A stretch of DNA of 21,210 nt. Source: Paramacrobiotus richtersi (lineage: Eukaryota; Tardigrada; Eutardigrada; Parachela; Macrobiotidae). The notes beneath the pieces are model-generated. The model had not been told where the DNA came from, did no database searches, and saw only the letters and a list, made by a program, of their open reading frames with translations. Shown in pieces: positions 10,134 through 19,176 of the stretch. The translations under genes were made by a program, and so were the position numbers. The stretch's first letter is position 1, and every line of letters begins with the position of its first letter. Where the stretch lies: contig JAQGAU010001136.1 in assembly GCA_034698045.1 (NCBI GenBank), forward strand, positions 1-21,210, given 5' to 3'.

Positions 10134-11756
10134 TGGCGCACTTCACAGATGATGGTTATTCCGTGGAAAACAAACCAGATCAATTTCGGAGAAGAAATGG
10201 TTCAAATTACGTGAAAATGGAATTGCGGTCTTTCCTTTTCGAAGCTTCACCCTTGTGCAGCAAAGCATAAAGAAAACACGTCCACCCTTATCAGCGATAA
10301 AAATATTTAGTGATATTTTATCGAAAACATTTGTTCAGTAACGCGAGTCTAACGACACACGCGATATGGTGTGAGCTAACTGGAACTTTTCCAAACCAGC
10401 GAAACCTACACACGGGTTTGTCTACATGACAAGTAAGCGTAACGTGAGTCATCCACTGAGTCATCACTTTTGCAGTCTGCGAACATTTCCGAACACGATA
10501 CGTCACACTAGCCGACATAAACGACTATACTACAGTTCATTGTTAAAATTAATTTGTTCATCAATATAAAATGAATTAACCCTAAAAACATATCTCTCAT
10601 TGAAAACAAATACCCGTTTCTCTAAAAATCTTAGTCATGAATCTAAAATTATTACTGTTCGTTGAAATTTTGCTGCGATTTTCCTGTTTTCCTCAGCATC
10701 CACATTTATTATTAACAAATCGTGCGAGACGTTTTCCTAATTTATAATTAATCCAGGGAATTCAATGTGCAGTGTCAGCTTTCCACTAAGACGCGTATTT
10801 TACACGCACTGCGACCAAAATTTGACCCAATTTTTCGTGGCATTTTCTTACGGTTTCTCATCAATTTATGCGCCGAAAACAACAAACCAGCATATTGAAT
10901 ATATAATACTGAATAAAAATTTCTGTACAAAAAATCAGCATACTTCTCGTTGGTCTTCCAGTTCGGACCTGAATTTCTAATTTTTGCATAATTAGCTTAA
11001 TTATTCGTATTGTAATTATTTTTTAACTTACCGTTAAACAAACATGGTTTACTGCAATAATCTTAATCGGTTGATTTTTCTAGTAGCCCGTGTAAAGTGT
11101 TTCACAAAAATATTTCACTTGAAATTATTTCATTTTTTCCATTTTCTGTTTAATTGTTCATACTCTACTAAAAGTAACCTTGCATTCTCTGATACGATCA
11201 CTATTTCATACGATGCGTTATTCCGCGCGTTCATCCAGGTACAGAAATATCAATTATGTACAATAGATGTACGTACGGATACCGTGCCGCATGCGCAATC
11301 AAAAACGTATAAAGCGTGCGCAATGCAGGTGCCTGTATATATGGAAGCCTATGATGTGCAGAATCCCGACTACATATTAAATGGAAATATAGGGCAAACT
11401 ATGAACAGGTGAACAGATCTTGTCGTGTTATCGATCTGTTTCCTTTGCGATTAGTCACTTAAATATTTTGAAGATCAGCAAACCCGCCGAAATTTCTGCA
11501 TACCATTTCCAGAAGTTTAAAGATGCATTAGGAAGTTTCAGAGCCAAAATCTTCCAAACTTCCCCTATTTTGACTGAACGTTAACGAATGGTCGAAGAAT
11601 CTTCCGATGATGTTGAATAGTTTTTTAATGGGCATTTTTGACGAATATTTGATTTTCATTTGACGCACTGATGCAGGAAGAGTTCTAAAGAGTCCATATC
11701 ACTCGTTACCGTGACCTTTGAATTTTCGACACTCGGCGAACTCGCACATCAAGAAA
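10134..11756. promoter_or_regulatory. Divergent spacer, STAMBP / ENKD1
   Basis: This 1.6-kb region lies between two start codons that point apart, so it should hold both promoters and any 5' noncoding exons. Two AP-1-like heptamers sit at 10445-10463, about 310 bp upstream of the STAMBP start. Near the right end, tttgatttt..tgatgcag at about 11676-11683 could be an acceptor for the ENKD1 first coding exon. A donor-like gtgaac at 11410 follows a short ATG-started frame at 11342 (MEAYDVQNPDYILNGNIGQT). If spliced to 11684 that frame would overlap the ENKD1 start out of frame, so it may be a 5' exon with an upstream frame, or nothing. No other gene is seen. Confidence 0.5.
10445..10463. promoter_or_regulatory. 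Paired AP-1-type sites (TGAGTCA twice)
   Basis: TGAGTCA is present at 10445-10451 and again at 10457-10463, 12 bp apart start to start. TGAGTCA is the standard bZIP (AP-1) recognition element. The pair lies in the divergent spacer between STAMBP and ENKD1. The site sequences are seen directly; a role in either gene's transcription is inference. Confidence 0.4.
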
Positions 11757-14700
11757 ATGAAGTCTTTATTATATGGCGATGCTGAGAATCACCGTACGCC
11801 ATCTCCTGCATCGAGGAACCGGACACGAAACGAAGGAGCGCTGTACCAGAAACGAGGCAGCGAAGGTACCATGAGGCATATCCTGTCCGATCCTGCCCTG
11901 GTACCATCGAGACCAAAGTCAAACAAGAAGAGTAAGTGATTATAAAAACATCTCAACAGAATGATTTTACAGTGGTATGTACTAGCGTTTTATACGAAAC
12001 TGATGCATTTTGTTTACGTTAATGGCAAATATGACTGATAATACTTTCGTACGAACCTCCTGAAATGTAGCATAAGGTTGATGTCAACACAAATCTGGTT
12101 ACCTGTTGTTTTTGTGTTTCAAGAAAGAAACTTGGTGATTGTTTACACACTGCTCTTTATTTACCAATATTCATAGTATTCATGTATCCAGAGCAACATG
12201 TACAGATCCAGGAGTGCAGTTGGTATTAAGTTCTAGTTCTGTACGTCAACCTGGAATTTATGCATCAACACGTACCATGTTGGCACGCGTATCAAACGAG
12301 ATTGTTTACTAATTATTGTTAAATTTAATTAGCACATAGTACGTGGTTTAATTAATTAAATGAACTACCGTAATATATACTAATTAATTTGAATCATAAT
12401 TAGTGAACACTCTCGTTTAGTTTCCACAATATTACGAATCTTGATCTACCTGATACGCTAAAACTTGGTATGCTAGTTTGATGGTCACTTCATAATTCAT
12501 ATACAGTATAATTCTATATACGACTTAATTACAAGATAACGGTCGTTCTGCAATTTCTGATATTTCTAAATTTGATGTTTTATCGGGCTTACATGTACAG
12601 GAGAAGAGAAAAATTTTGCCCATGAAAATATCCGGCATATTCGACAAATAGCCGTCCAACGTCAATTATCCCAACAAAACCCAGACAAGAGTCTTGCCGC
12701 CACATGGTCAGTTTCAAGATCGAACAATGCGCCAGCCGGCATAACCACTCAGGTACATAACCATCGGCCCTAATGCAATCAAAACTTTCGAGTTTTTTCT
12801 TTTTTCTTCTCGCTTTTTTGCGTTGCCGATATTCTGATATTATACGTGCATGTTTTTGCATTGCTGGCAATATAATGTACGAGATAATATTCTAGCAAAC
12901 GGAGCTGATGTTGTTTACGGAGATATCGTAGTGTGAGGGCTACAGATGGCTCGAACCCGGTTTGCATGGTAGTTAACAAGCCTCTCATGCTGTCAAAGCA
13001 TTAAAATCAGATCTTAAGACTAAAGACTTCAGACTTTTTTTCATGTGCCATTTTAACCAAAAATTAACGACCTTTGTTTCGAGCGCACAAAATGCAACAC
13101 ATGCAATTTCCGGCATTTATGTCGATATAGACTATAATGGTTTAATCACAGAAAAGCGAATACATATTTAATAGTAATGATTTATAATGATAAATAATGA
13201 TAATTAATAAAAATAAATAATGATAATAGCGTCGCCTCCGCCACCATTGTAATAGCCACCGATTTTTATACACACAGTCAGCAAACCGGCCATTATCTAC
13301 CTTGCCCCGCCCACTAGCCACTACCCCTCCGTGGCTGCCCCAGGCGTTGTCTCAAAAACCCCAGAATCCATCTGCGACCCGCTCCCGATCTCAAACCAAC
13401 CTCAGAGCAGCCGGTATCACCACCGGCCAGCGTGACACATCCCAGTCCCGAACTAAGGTCACCGCTCCGCCGAGACCGGCTTCCGGCGTCCGGCTGAACC
13501 AAACAACCAAAAACTTTGTTCAGTCAAATATCCTGAATCCTCTGCCTCGATCGCTATCGTTTTCAAATAATCCTAAAGGAAGAGGACGAGTCCCGTCGCC
13601 CTCCCGACCAACCTCGGTCAAGCCGGAGGTCCAGAAGCCCAAGCCTGGAGAACTGCCGCAATAGTAAGTTACACTCTTTGCTGAGTCTTGCAGGATGATT
13701 TTTAACCACTTATGAAATATATTTCTTAAAGTTTATGTACATGTTGTTGCACATTTAGCGCTCTGTGTGCAATTTTTAAATAATATTTCGCATATAAGAA
13801 CAGGAAAAAATGCATATTTTTGGTTTAAAACTCATGTGTTGCATATGTTATTCAGATGTATGTACATGATATGACGTAGTCAGAATTTTATCGTTTCTTC
13901 GTTATAATATATATTCGAATTTGTGTGTGCCTGTTGGTTTGCACATCTGTTCATTATATTATTTACTGAATTATTCAGTGTTCATAGTGTGTTGTAACAA
14001 ACTATCACTCTGATCAGCAGATGCCAAAATCCGGGTTCAATTTTCTAAGATCATCACAACGAATTTCGTTAGGGTGTTGTCAAACAGTTTATGGATTATT
14101 TTTCAACGTTTCAGTAAGTACAAATTAATTAACTGGATTTTAGACAGAATATGCAGCAAATGTTGCACCCATGTTATGTGATGATGACGTAGTGAAATGG
14201 CGTTCTGGTGTAATATTGGTGTAATAACTACTGGTGAACATGAATCAAATTACATATTCGCTATTCAGCCTTGACTGCGGTAGCACGAATACATTGTTAA
14301 TTAGTTTAGAATAGTTTTTGTGAACAACCTTATGACGCCAATGTAATTAGAGGGGGTCCAACTTAGCCTAACGCATTCGTGAAAGATAAAGTGTTTTTTA
14401 CAGTCTGCTGGATCGGCGGGAAGAATGGAAAAATGTCGAAGAGGCAGCCAAGACAGCGGCTCAAAAGCCGAAACTCCCACCAGGATGCACTATTATGCCG
14501 GAGGATGAGAAGATCGCGCTAATACAACAGCTACAACAAAGTATGCCAACCGATATAATAACGTTAAATTTGATAAATTCACTTTTAAAAAACTGGAAAC
14601 TGACATATCCAAAATTTATCCGCCTTGTAAGTTGAACAGAGCGAATACTAGCTGCCGAAAAATAATACAAACAAACAGACGTTATGAAACATCCAAGCAA

Positions 14701-15423
14701 AAATAATACCTGAAAAATAAGCAGAAAACTAAAAAATGAGAAAAAAAATTAACTAGGAGCAAAAAATACGAAATTAATTAATTGACATTAAATGATAATT
14801 ATTCATAAAAATCGATGAAAAATAAAAAAAATATAAATAAACAGGAGCAAAAATAAGAAATTAATTGAGAAATTAATCAAAGTAAGAAATTAATTGGCAT
14901 ATTTTATGTTGTTTACAACGTTTTACACCAACCTTTTCAGTTTATATAATCGTTCCAATATCGTACGTGTATTTCGAAAAGATTACTGTAAAAAATATGC
15001 AAAAAATGCTAATTTTCACCAGGTAAAGAAAAAAAAGAACGCGAAATCTTCCTTCTCCCGGTGCGCAGTGATACCCTCCGTGCGCAACGGCGCCGGCAAG
15101 AACTGGAAGCCGCGTTAGTGGAAATCGACGAAGGCCTGGAAATCCTCTCCAAACCGACAGTTATTGTGCAGGATCAAAACGACGATCCACCGCCGCTTCC
15201 CGAACCGCCCAAAATCATCCCGCGACCGACAAGCGTAAAGGTCACCAATGGCGTGACCCCGAAAGCCAAACCGGTGTGGAACCAGGGCGCCGTGGATCAT
15301 AATAAGGGACTGGTCAATCCCAAGTTTGCCAAGAAGAAGTCTGTATCGGAAAGCGTTCAGCGACCGATATTCGGTGTTCCGATTGTAAACAGCCATACGA
15401 AAATCTTTAAACGTACCGTTTAA
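11757..15423 (+). CDS. ENKD1: ENKD1, enkurin-domain microtubule/ciliary protein
   Basis: Four exons, 11757-11931, 13282-13663, 14404-14540 and 15023-15423, join in phase to 364 residues (human ENKD1 has about 346). Residues 1-185 are basic, Ser/Pro/Arg-rich and probably disordered, with repeated SRSQTNL- and RPTSVK-like pieces. The enkurin domain spans about 186-282: YLLDRREEWKNVEEAAK, KLPPGCTIMPEDEKIALIQQ, then LLPVRSDTLRAQRRRQELEA and ILSKPTVIVQ. This order closely follows vertebrate ENKD1 (YLLERRDLW, PPGHTRMPE, DSLRAQ). ENKD1 is reported as a centrosomal/ciliary microtubule-binding protein. An 82-residue Pro/Lys-rich tail follows the domain. The start at 11757 is the first ATG of the open frame, since an in-frame stop lies at 11712-11714. 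The exon 2 acceptor is the second CAG (13279-13281), required by phase. Enkurin itself is less likely. Confidence 0.9.
11932..13281 (+). other. ENKD1 intron 1 (1350 bp)
   Basis: This is the longest intron in the window, opening GTAAGT and ending at a tandem cagtcag acceptor. Most of it is A/T-rich. The 12600-13000 part is more G+C-rich and contains a tRNA-like B box and a pyrimidine tract on the plus strand, suggesting an old retroposon copy on the minus strand. The stretch 13140-13235 is simple sequence built from aatgataa-like units. Minus-strand open frames at 12589-12988 have no family resemblance. Confidence 0.7.
12785..13000 (-). mobile_element. Possible tRNA-derived SINE, degenerate
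   Basis: On the minus strand, ggttcgagcc at 12957-12948 fits the RNA polymerase III B box (GGTTCGANNCC) with no mismatch at defined positions. About 24 bases before it, cagcatgagag fits an A box only loosely. Downstream on that strand an A-rich run of about 30 bases lies near 12822-12792. A tRNA-like head followed by an A-rich stretch is the layout of a SINE. No intact cloverleaf forms (the T-stem pairs poorly), so it is not a working tRNA gene. No target duplication was found. Confidence 0.25.
13664..14403 (+). other. ENKD1 intron 2
   Basis: This 740-bp phase-2 intron opens with GTAAGT and closes with TTTTTTACAG. It is A/T-rich throughout and has no long open frame. I see nothing else in it. 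Confidence 0.8.
14541..15022 (+). other. ENKD1 intron 3, with short direct repeats
   Basis: This 482-bp phase-1 intron opens with GTATGC and closes with CACCAG, splitting the enkurin domain. It is very A-rich. A partial direct repeat is visible: aggagcaaaaaatacgaaat at 14755-14774 and aggagcaaaaataagaaat at 14843-14861, followed by several gaaattaatt units up to about 14896. No coding signal is seen. Confidence 0.7.
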
Positions 15424-16547
15424 AAATGTATCGCTTGGTTTTATTGTGTTAATGTTAAAAGAACTGGTTTTGAAAACTGAGTCATATTTATGTGACAATT
15501 GCAGGTTTCTTTTGGACTGGAAATACGTAAGAATAACATGTTTACCAGCGAAAATTAAGAGTAACGAATCGCAGAAAACAGAAAACAAATATGAAAAAGA
15601 TCGTGAGTTATTATATCACAAAATGATAATTTTCGTACGCTGGTTTTGATCGGTGTAGTGCGTATATGAGTAGAGAATTCGCGAAAACGACAGTTCTGAT
15701 TAACTGTGCTGAAATTCTTACGTTTTAACACACAATGTTAAGAACTCTTTTGTGATCCGTTTTTATTTTCTAAATATTCATTTTATTTTTAATGAACTTA
15801 TTTTTATTTATTTTTATTTAATTTTACTTCACTAAATTTTTATTTTATTTCTAAATTTCTTTTTTATCTTTGTTTTTATTTTTTCTATTTTCTGAACTAT
15901 TTGTTGCGATTATCATTTACTTCAGAGTGAAAAGTGTGAAGTGAAAAAATATAAAGTGAAAAAGATGACTATTCTTTTTTGCAAATAATATTTATTATCT
16001 ACACGCTTTCACGGTGCAGTGTTTGAAAATATCAGCATATCGTAGTACAGTGGCACTTCGCTGTTGGCCTCATTCTCCAGCTACAAGAGCCAACCAACAA
16101 AAAGTAATCGGATAAATGGCATAAAACTATCAAAATTTTCAAAAATGACAGATCAAGCTTGCTGCATTTCCTTTTACGATGTACCGATTACTGAACATTT
16201 TTTCCACGGCAAAGTTCAACGCCGAATAGTGTTGAAGTCTCAAGGACAATTCCAGCTTGGAAATCAAATCAAAATATGTTAAGGAAACCTTTTCACATAT
16301 AACATTAATATATAACTTTTCATATATAACTTTTCATTTTGTTAACCAAAACTTTTCATATAAACGTCTCTGAACCGAAAACACAACATAATTCCGCTTA
16401 TTCCTTTTCCTTTTGTTTACGGTACAAAGCCCAATTTTCCAGTTTTCCAGCCACCAAAAACACCCATAAAACCGAAAAATCCAGAACAAACCGAAAATCC
16501 AAACAAACCCACAAAACTACACAAAAATCAACAAAAAAACCGCAGTT
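15424..16547. other. Convergent 3' spacer, ENKD1 / MRPS24
   Basis: The 1.1 kb between two facing stop codons holds the 3' untranslated regions of both genes. The 15770-15900 part is T-rich simple sequence (ttttattt units). A short plus-strand frame from an ATG at 16145 to 16282 has no recognisable family. I could not identify a convincing poly(A) signal for either gene; AATATAAA-like variants near 15948 are weak. Confidence 0.5.
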
Positions 16548-17933
16548 TCATATGTATTTATACACGACATCCTTCTTCGTCGCGACACTCTGTATCTCCA
16601 TTTTGACGGGGCATTTGAGGAGAAACGAGAGGAATTCTTCGGTGTAGCCGATGAGAAAGTACATTTTCCGCACGGGCACTGACTGCTGCACGATGCCGGC
16701 AATGTAAATGACGTTGTAGCGTCGTTTGATGATGATTTCCGATACAAAGAGATTATGCCAGGTGCCGTAGAGGAATTTCCGGATAAACACATCCCAGATT
16801 GTCATCTGACTGACTTGATCACGATCGTTGACGTCCAGTAAATTACCTGCAAGGGGAATATTAAGGATAAATTATAGAGAACATGAAAACATATTTTTCT
16901 GGTTTTTATGAAGTATTTTTAACATTTTAGAGTAATTTACGGGAAATTCATGGAATTTGTATTATAGTCAGTACTTTCAATAAATTCATTTTATTAATTC
17001 ATTTGAAAAACATCGGAGTTTTAGCGGAATTTTTAACAGCCCATACACTCATAATAATTACTAATATTATGTTCTTGAATTTATGATGTACTTTCTTACG
17101 GATTTTCATCCGTTTCATGTTGAACAAAATTGATGTTGTAGAAGTCTTTTTTCTCATTTACTTTCTTGTATTTTCCACATTTACTAATCTTATAGCTTAA
17201 ACAAATTTAAAATTTATTTTTTGAATATGGAATTTGTATTATAGTCAGTACTTTCAATAAATTCATTTTATCACAGTATTATAGTAAATTCATTTTATCT
17301 TTAATTTAACTTTATTATAGGTATTAATTTTCCCCGCTTCTGCTTTCCCGTTAAACGTTTCGCGGTATTAAAAAACTAATCTCAAGCGCAAAAACAGTAC
17401 TTCATCGTTTTATCATAAACAACACTTTTATTATTTTATATAAAGTTTTATACAAATGAAAACACATGTTACGCAATCCAGTTTTTTTAACATTCCGTCA
17501 ATATTCAACTTTAAATTATGTCGATCTATCACAAGCAAGGCCAGATCTGATCCATATAGTTTAAAAAAAATATGACAAAAATGCATTAAAACAACTTAAA
17601 AACATGGAACGTCAAATTTCTTATTCACTTTTCCGTTATCATCGTAAATCAGCACTTACTGGTGTTCCACGAGTTCCACGATTTGTGTATTCCGATTGCT
17701 TTCGGATCGTGGGCCATTTCAAAGGTAAGAGGTTTAGTCTTGTACTGGGTTCGTTTATAGCGTCCTGCTTGCTCCCGACAGACGATGCTGGAGGTGTGGA
17801 TCCCTCGAAAACCCTACGCACGCCAATCGATAATTTCGGGAAACGAAGATTCTTAGCAACCTTGTTCACTTACGAGTTCAGCAGAGGAAACCAACCGACA
17901 CTGAACCGCGCGACAAGCTAATGCGAAACTCAT
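16548..17933 (-). CDS. MRPS24: Mitochondrial small ribosomal subunit protein uS3m (MRPS24)
   Basis: Three minus-strand exons, 17933-17874, 17813-17660 and 16846-16548, join in phase to 170 residues (human MRPS24 has 167). Residues 1-30 are a basic, acid-free-start presequence (MSFALACRAVQCRLVSSAEL) typical of mitochondrial import. Then come HTSSIVC, RYKRTQYKTKPLTFEMAHDP and IHKSWNSWNTS, matching the family's HTSPVCAK, GDKPVTYEEAH and WLSLHTG blocks. Exon 3 gives TIWDVFIRKFLYGTWHNLF, IIIKRRYNVIYIAGIV, KMYFLIGYTEEFLSF, KCPVKMEIQSV and the terminal VVYKYI, which is characteristic of MRPS24. It is a component of the mitoribosomal small subunit. Intron 1 is only 60 bp. The start is the only ATG that gives a presequence and joins in phase, since the exon 2 frame is closed just upstream. 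Confidence 0.95.
16950..16994. repeat. 45-bp direct repeat, copy 1
   Basis: This segment begins atggaatttgtattatag and ends caataaattcattttat. It is repeated without a mismatch at 17227-17271, 277 bp away, inside the same MRPS24 intron. A shortened third version (gtattatag followed by taaattcattttat) sits at about 17276-17299. Confidence 0.9.
17227..17271. repeat. 45-bp direct repeat, copy 2
   Basis: This is identical to 16950-16994 over the whole 45 bp by eye, in the same orientation. Perfect identity in A/T-rich intron sequence suggests a recent local duplication or a short mobile sequence rather than chance. Confidence 0.9.
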
Positions 17934-18188
17934 GTCTGATGCGATATACACTTGATTTAGTCAAGAATTTAACGACAAAATAAAGACATTTGAAATTTTT
18001 CTGTTATTCACCTTGCAAAATGTAAAAGTTCCAAAAGATTACTTCTGCTGTCTGCAAATTGGGATTTTTACACGTAACCGCTTTCTGTGGAAATATGCCA
18101 CGGCGCCGTTTCATTTCGTATCCTCCCGCCTGCAGACACGGCACTCTTGCGAGGGCTTGACAATGCACCGCATTTCCTTTTTTCCGGC

Positions 18189-18216
18189 ACATTTTAGAAA
18201 CATCTTTCTAAAATGT
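18189..18216. repeat. Perfect 12-bp stem, 4-base loop hairpin
   Basis: acattttagaaa at 18189-18200 is exactly complementary in reverse to tttctaaaatgt at 18205-18216, with loop catc. It is not the histone 3' stem-loop. It lies about 260 bp upstream of the MRPS24 start and could be a dyad binding site or an accident of A/T-rich DNA. Confidence 0.75.
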
Positions 18217-18466
18217 CTCCCAAAGTCTCAAAAGAATTATGAACTACAGTATCAAAAAGCAAAAACTGAATCGCAACCTATATTACAAGTTAATTATGTT
18301 CCTTATATTAGATAAGTAAATGCTTTATCGATGACCATTTCTTTTTTTGCAAGCCACTACGAATCACTGTACAAACAATTGTACTGTAGGCAAGAAACGC
18401 ATTTGCTGTGGTCGATACTTGAAAGCCATCAGATTCCGACTGGTTGAGAAAAGGTTGTTCCGAAGA

Positions 18467-18635
18467 GTGGAAAATAAAGAAAAGGAATTAAATCGTCGTA
18501 AATGATCAGAATGTATGTTGAAAAGTAAATAATCAGATACATAAACATAAAAATATTAATTAATCAGATATATAAAAATAAATTACAAAAGTGGAAAATT
18601 ATGAAAAGGAATTAAATCTTCGTAATATGAACGGA
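18467..18635. repeat. Duplicated A-rich block, 124-bp period
   Basis: gtggaaaataaagaaaagga with the following attaaatcgtcgtaa at 18467-18501 recurs with a few changes at 18591-18625 (gtggaaaattatgaaaagga, then attaaatcttcgtaa). Between and after the copies, atcaga(t/c)a(t/c)ataaa-like units recur at about 18533, 18563 and 18661. It looks like a decayed tandem duplication in the divergent spacer. Confidence 0.7.
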
Positions 18636-19176
18636 TATATAAAAATACAATTAATAAGTGATCAGATATATAAAAATAAAAACCGATGAAATCTTGGTAT
18701 TGCTGCAAGTGTTAACGTTGACAAAAAAACCGGTATATTGTTTTCAAAATGGCCTTCTTTATTATACTTAACTAAAGAGTAAAAACAATTAAAAAAAAAC
18801 AATTGATAGTAACCATAACGTGCAATGGGAATGGACTATGCACAAGAATTACATAAATATCCGCGATTACCACTGCATCTTACGCATAACAGGGACAACC
18901 ACGCTCCACATTTTTAATGGTAATATGTTTTTCCAAGTTGCATAAAGCTAGATGTACGAACGATAAAAATGGTGATGCAAGAATCAAAATAATAAAATCT
19001 TTGCTATAGAATCAGATTTAACGTTAACGCAAGCGTCGTGTTCGGCAGACTTTTAGTCGTACAAGATTCTGTTGAGTTATCCATTTAATTGAACATTGAA
19101 CTTTTCCACATACGTAGTGAATTCGCGGTCTTATTTTCCACATTGGCCATTTCTACATGTTAATTCATTTTGAGAA

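Larger units (their letters stand above)
16847..17659 (-). other. MRPS24 intron 2
   Basis: This is an 813-bp phase-1 intron opening GTAAGT and closing TTGCAG on the minus strand. It is A/T-rich and contains a perfect 45-bp direct duplication. No coding signal is seen in it on either strand. Confidence 0.8.
17934..19176. promoter_or_regulatory. Divergent spacer, MRPS24 / secreted-protein gene
   Basis: This 1.2-kb region lies between two start codons pointing apart and should hold both promoters. It contains a perfect short hairpin at 18189-18216 and a duplicated A-rich block at 18467-18635 interspersed with cagatatataaaaata units. Open frames are short and unconvincing. No further gene is seen. 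Confidence 0.5.

Noticed and set aside
11044..11412. 122-codon plus-strand frame upstream of ENKD1
   Set aside because: It is A/T-driven and hydrophobic at its start with no family likeness. Only its last 23 codons might be a 5' exon, noted separately.
12948..12984. Functional tRNA gene (Asn-like, with GTTAAC near the anticodon position)
   Set aside because: The T stem and anticodon stem do not pair and no acceptor stem was found, so at most it is a tRNA-derived relic.
15115..15588. 157-codon minus-strand frame over the last ENKD1 exon
   Set aside because: It is antisense to the enkurin-domain exon, which has a clear family match, and it has no likeness of its own.
16145..16282. Small plus-strand frame in the ENKD1/MRPS24 spacer
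   Set aside because: It is only 45 codons, in A/T-rich 3' sequence, with no start context, splice partner or family likeness.
16517..16792. Second minus-strand frame over MRPS24 exon 3
   Set aside because: It is the wrong frame: the MRPS24 frame gives the family blocks and the VVYKYI end, while this one is Ser-rich noise.
17604..17921. Plus-strand 105-codon frame opposite MRPS24 exons 1-2
   Set aside because: It is antisense to coding exons and has no recognisable content.
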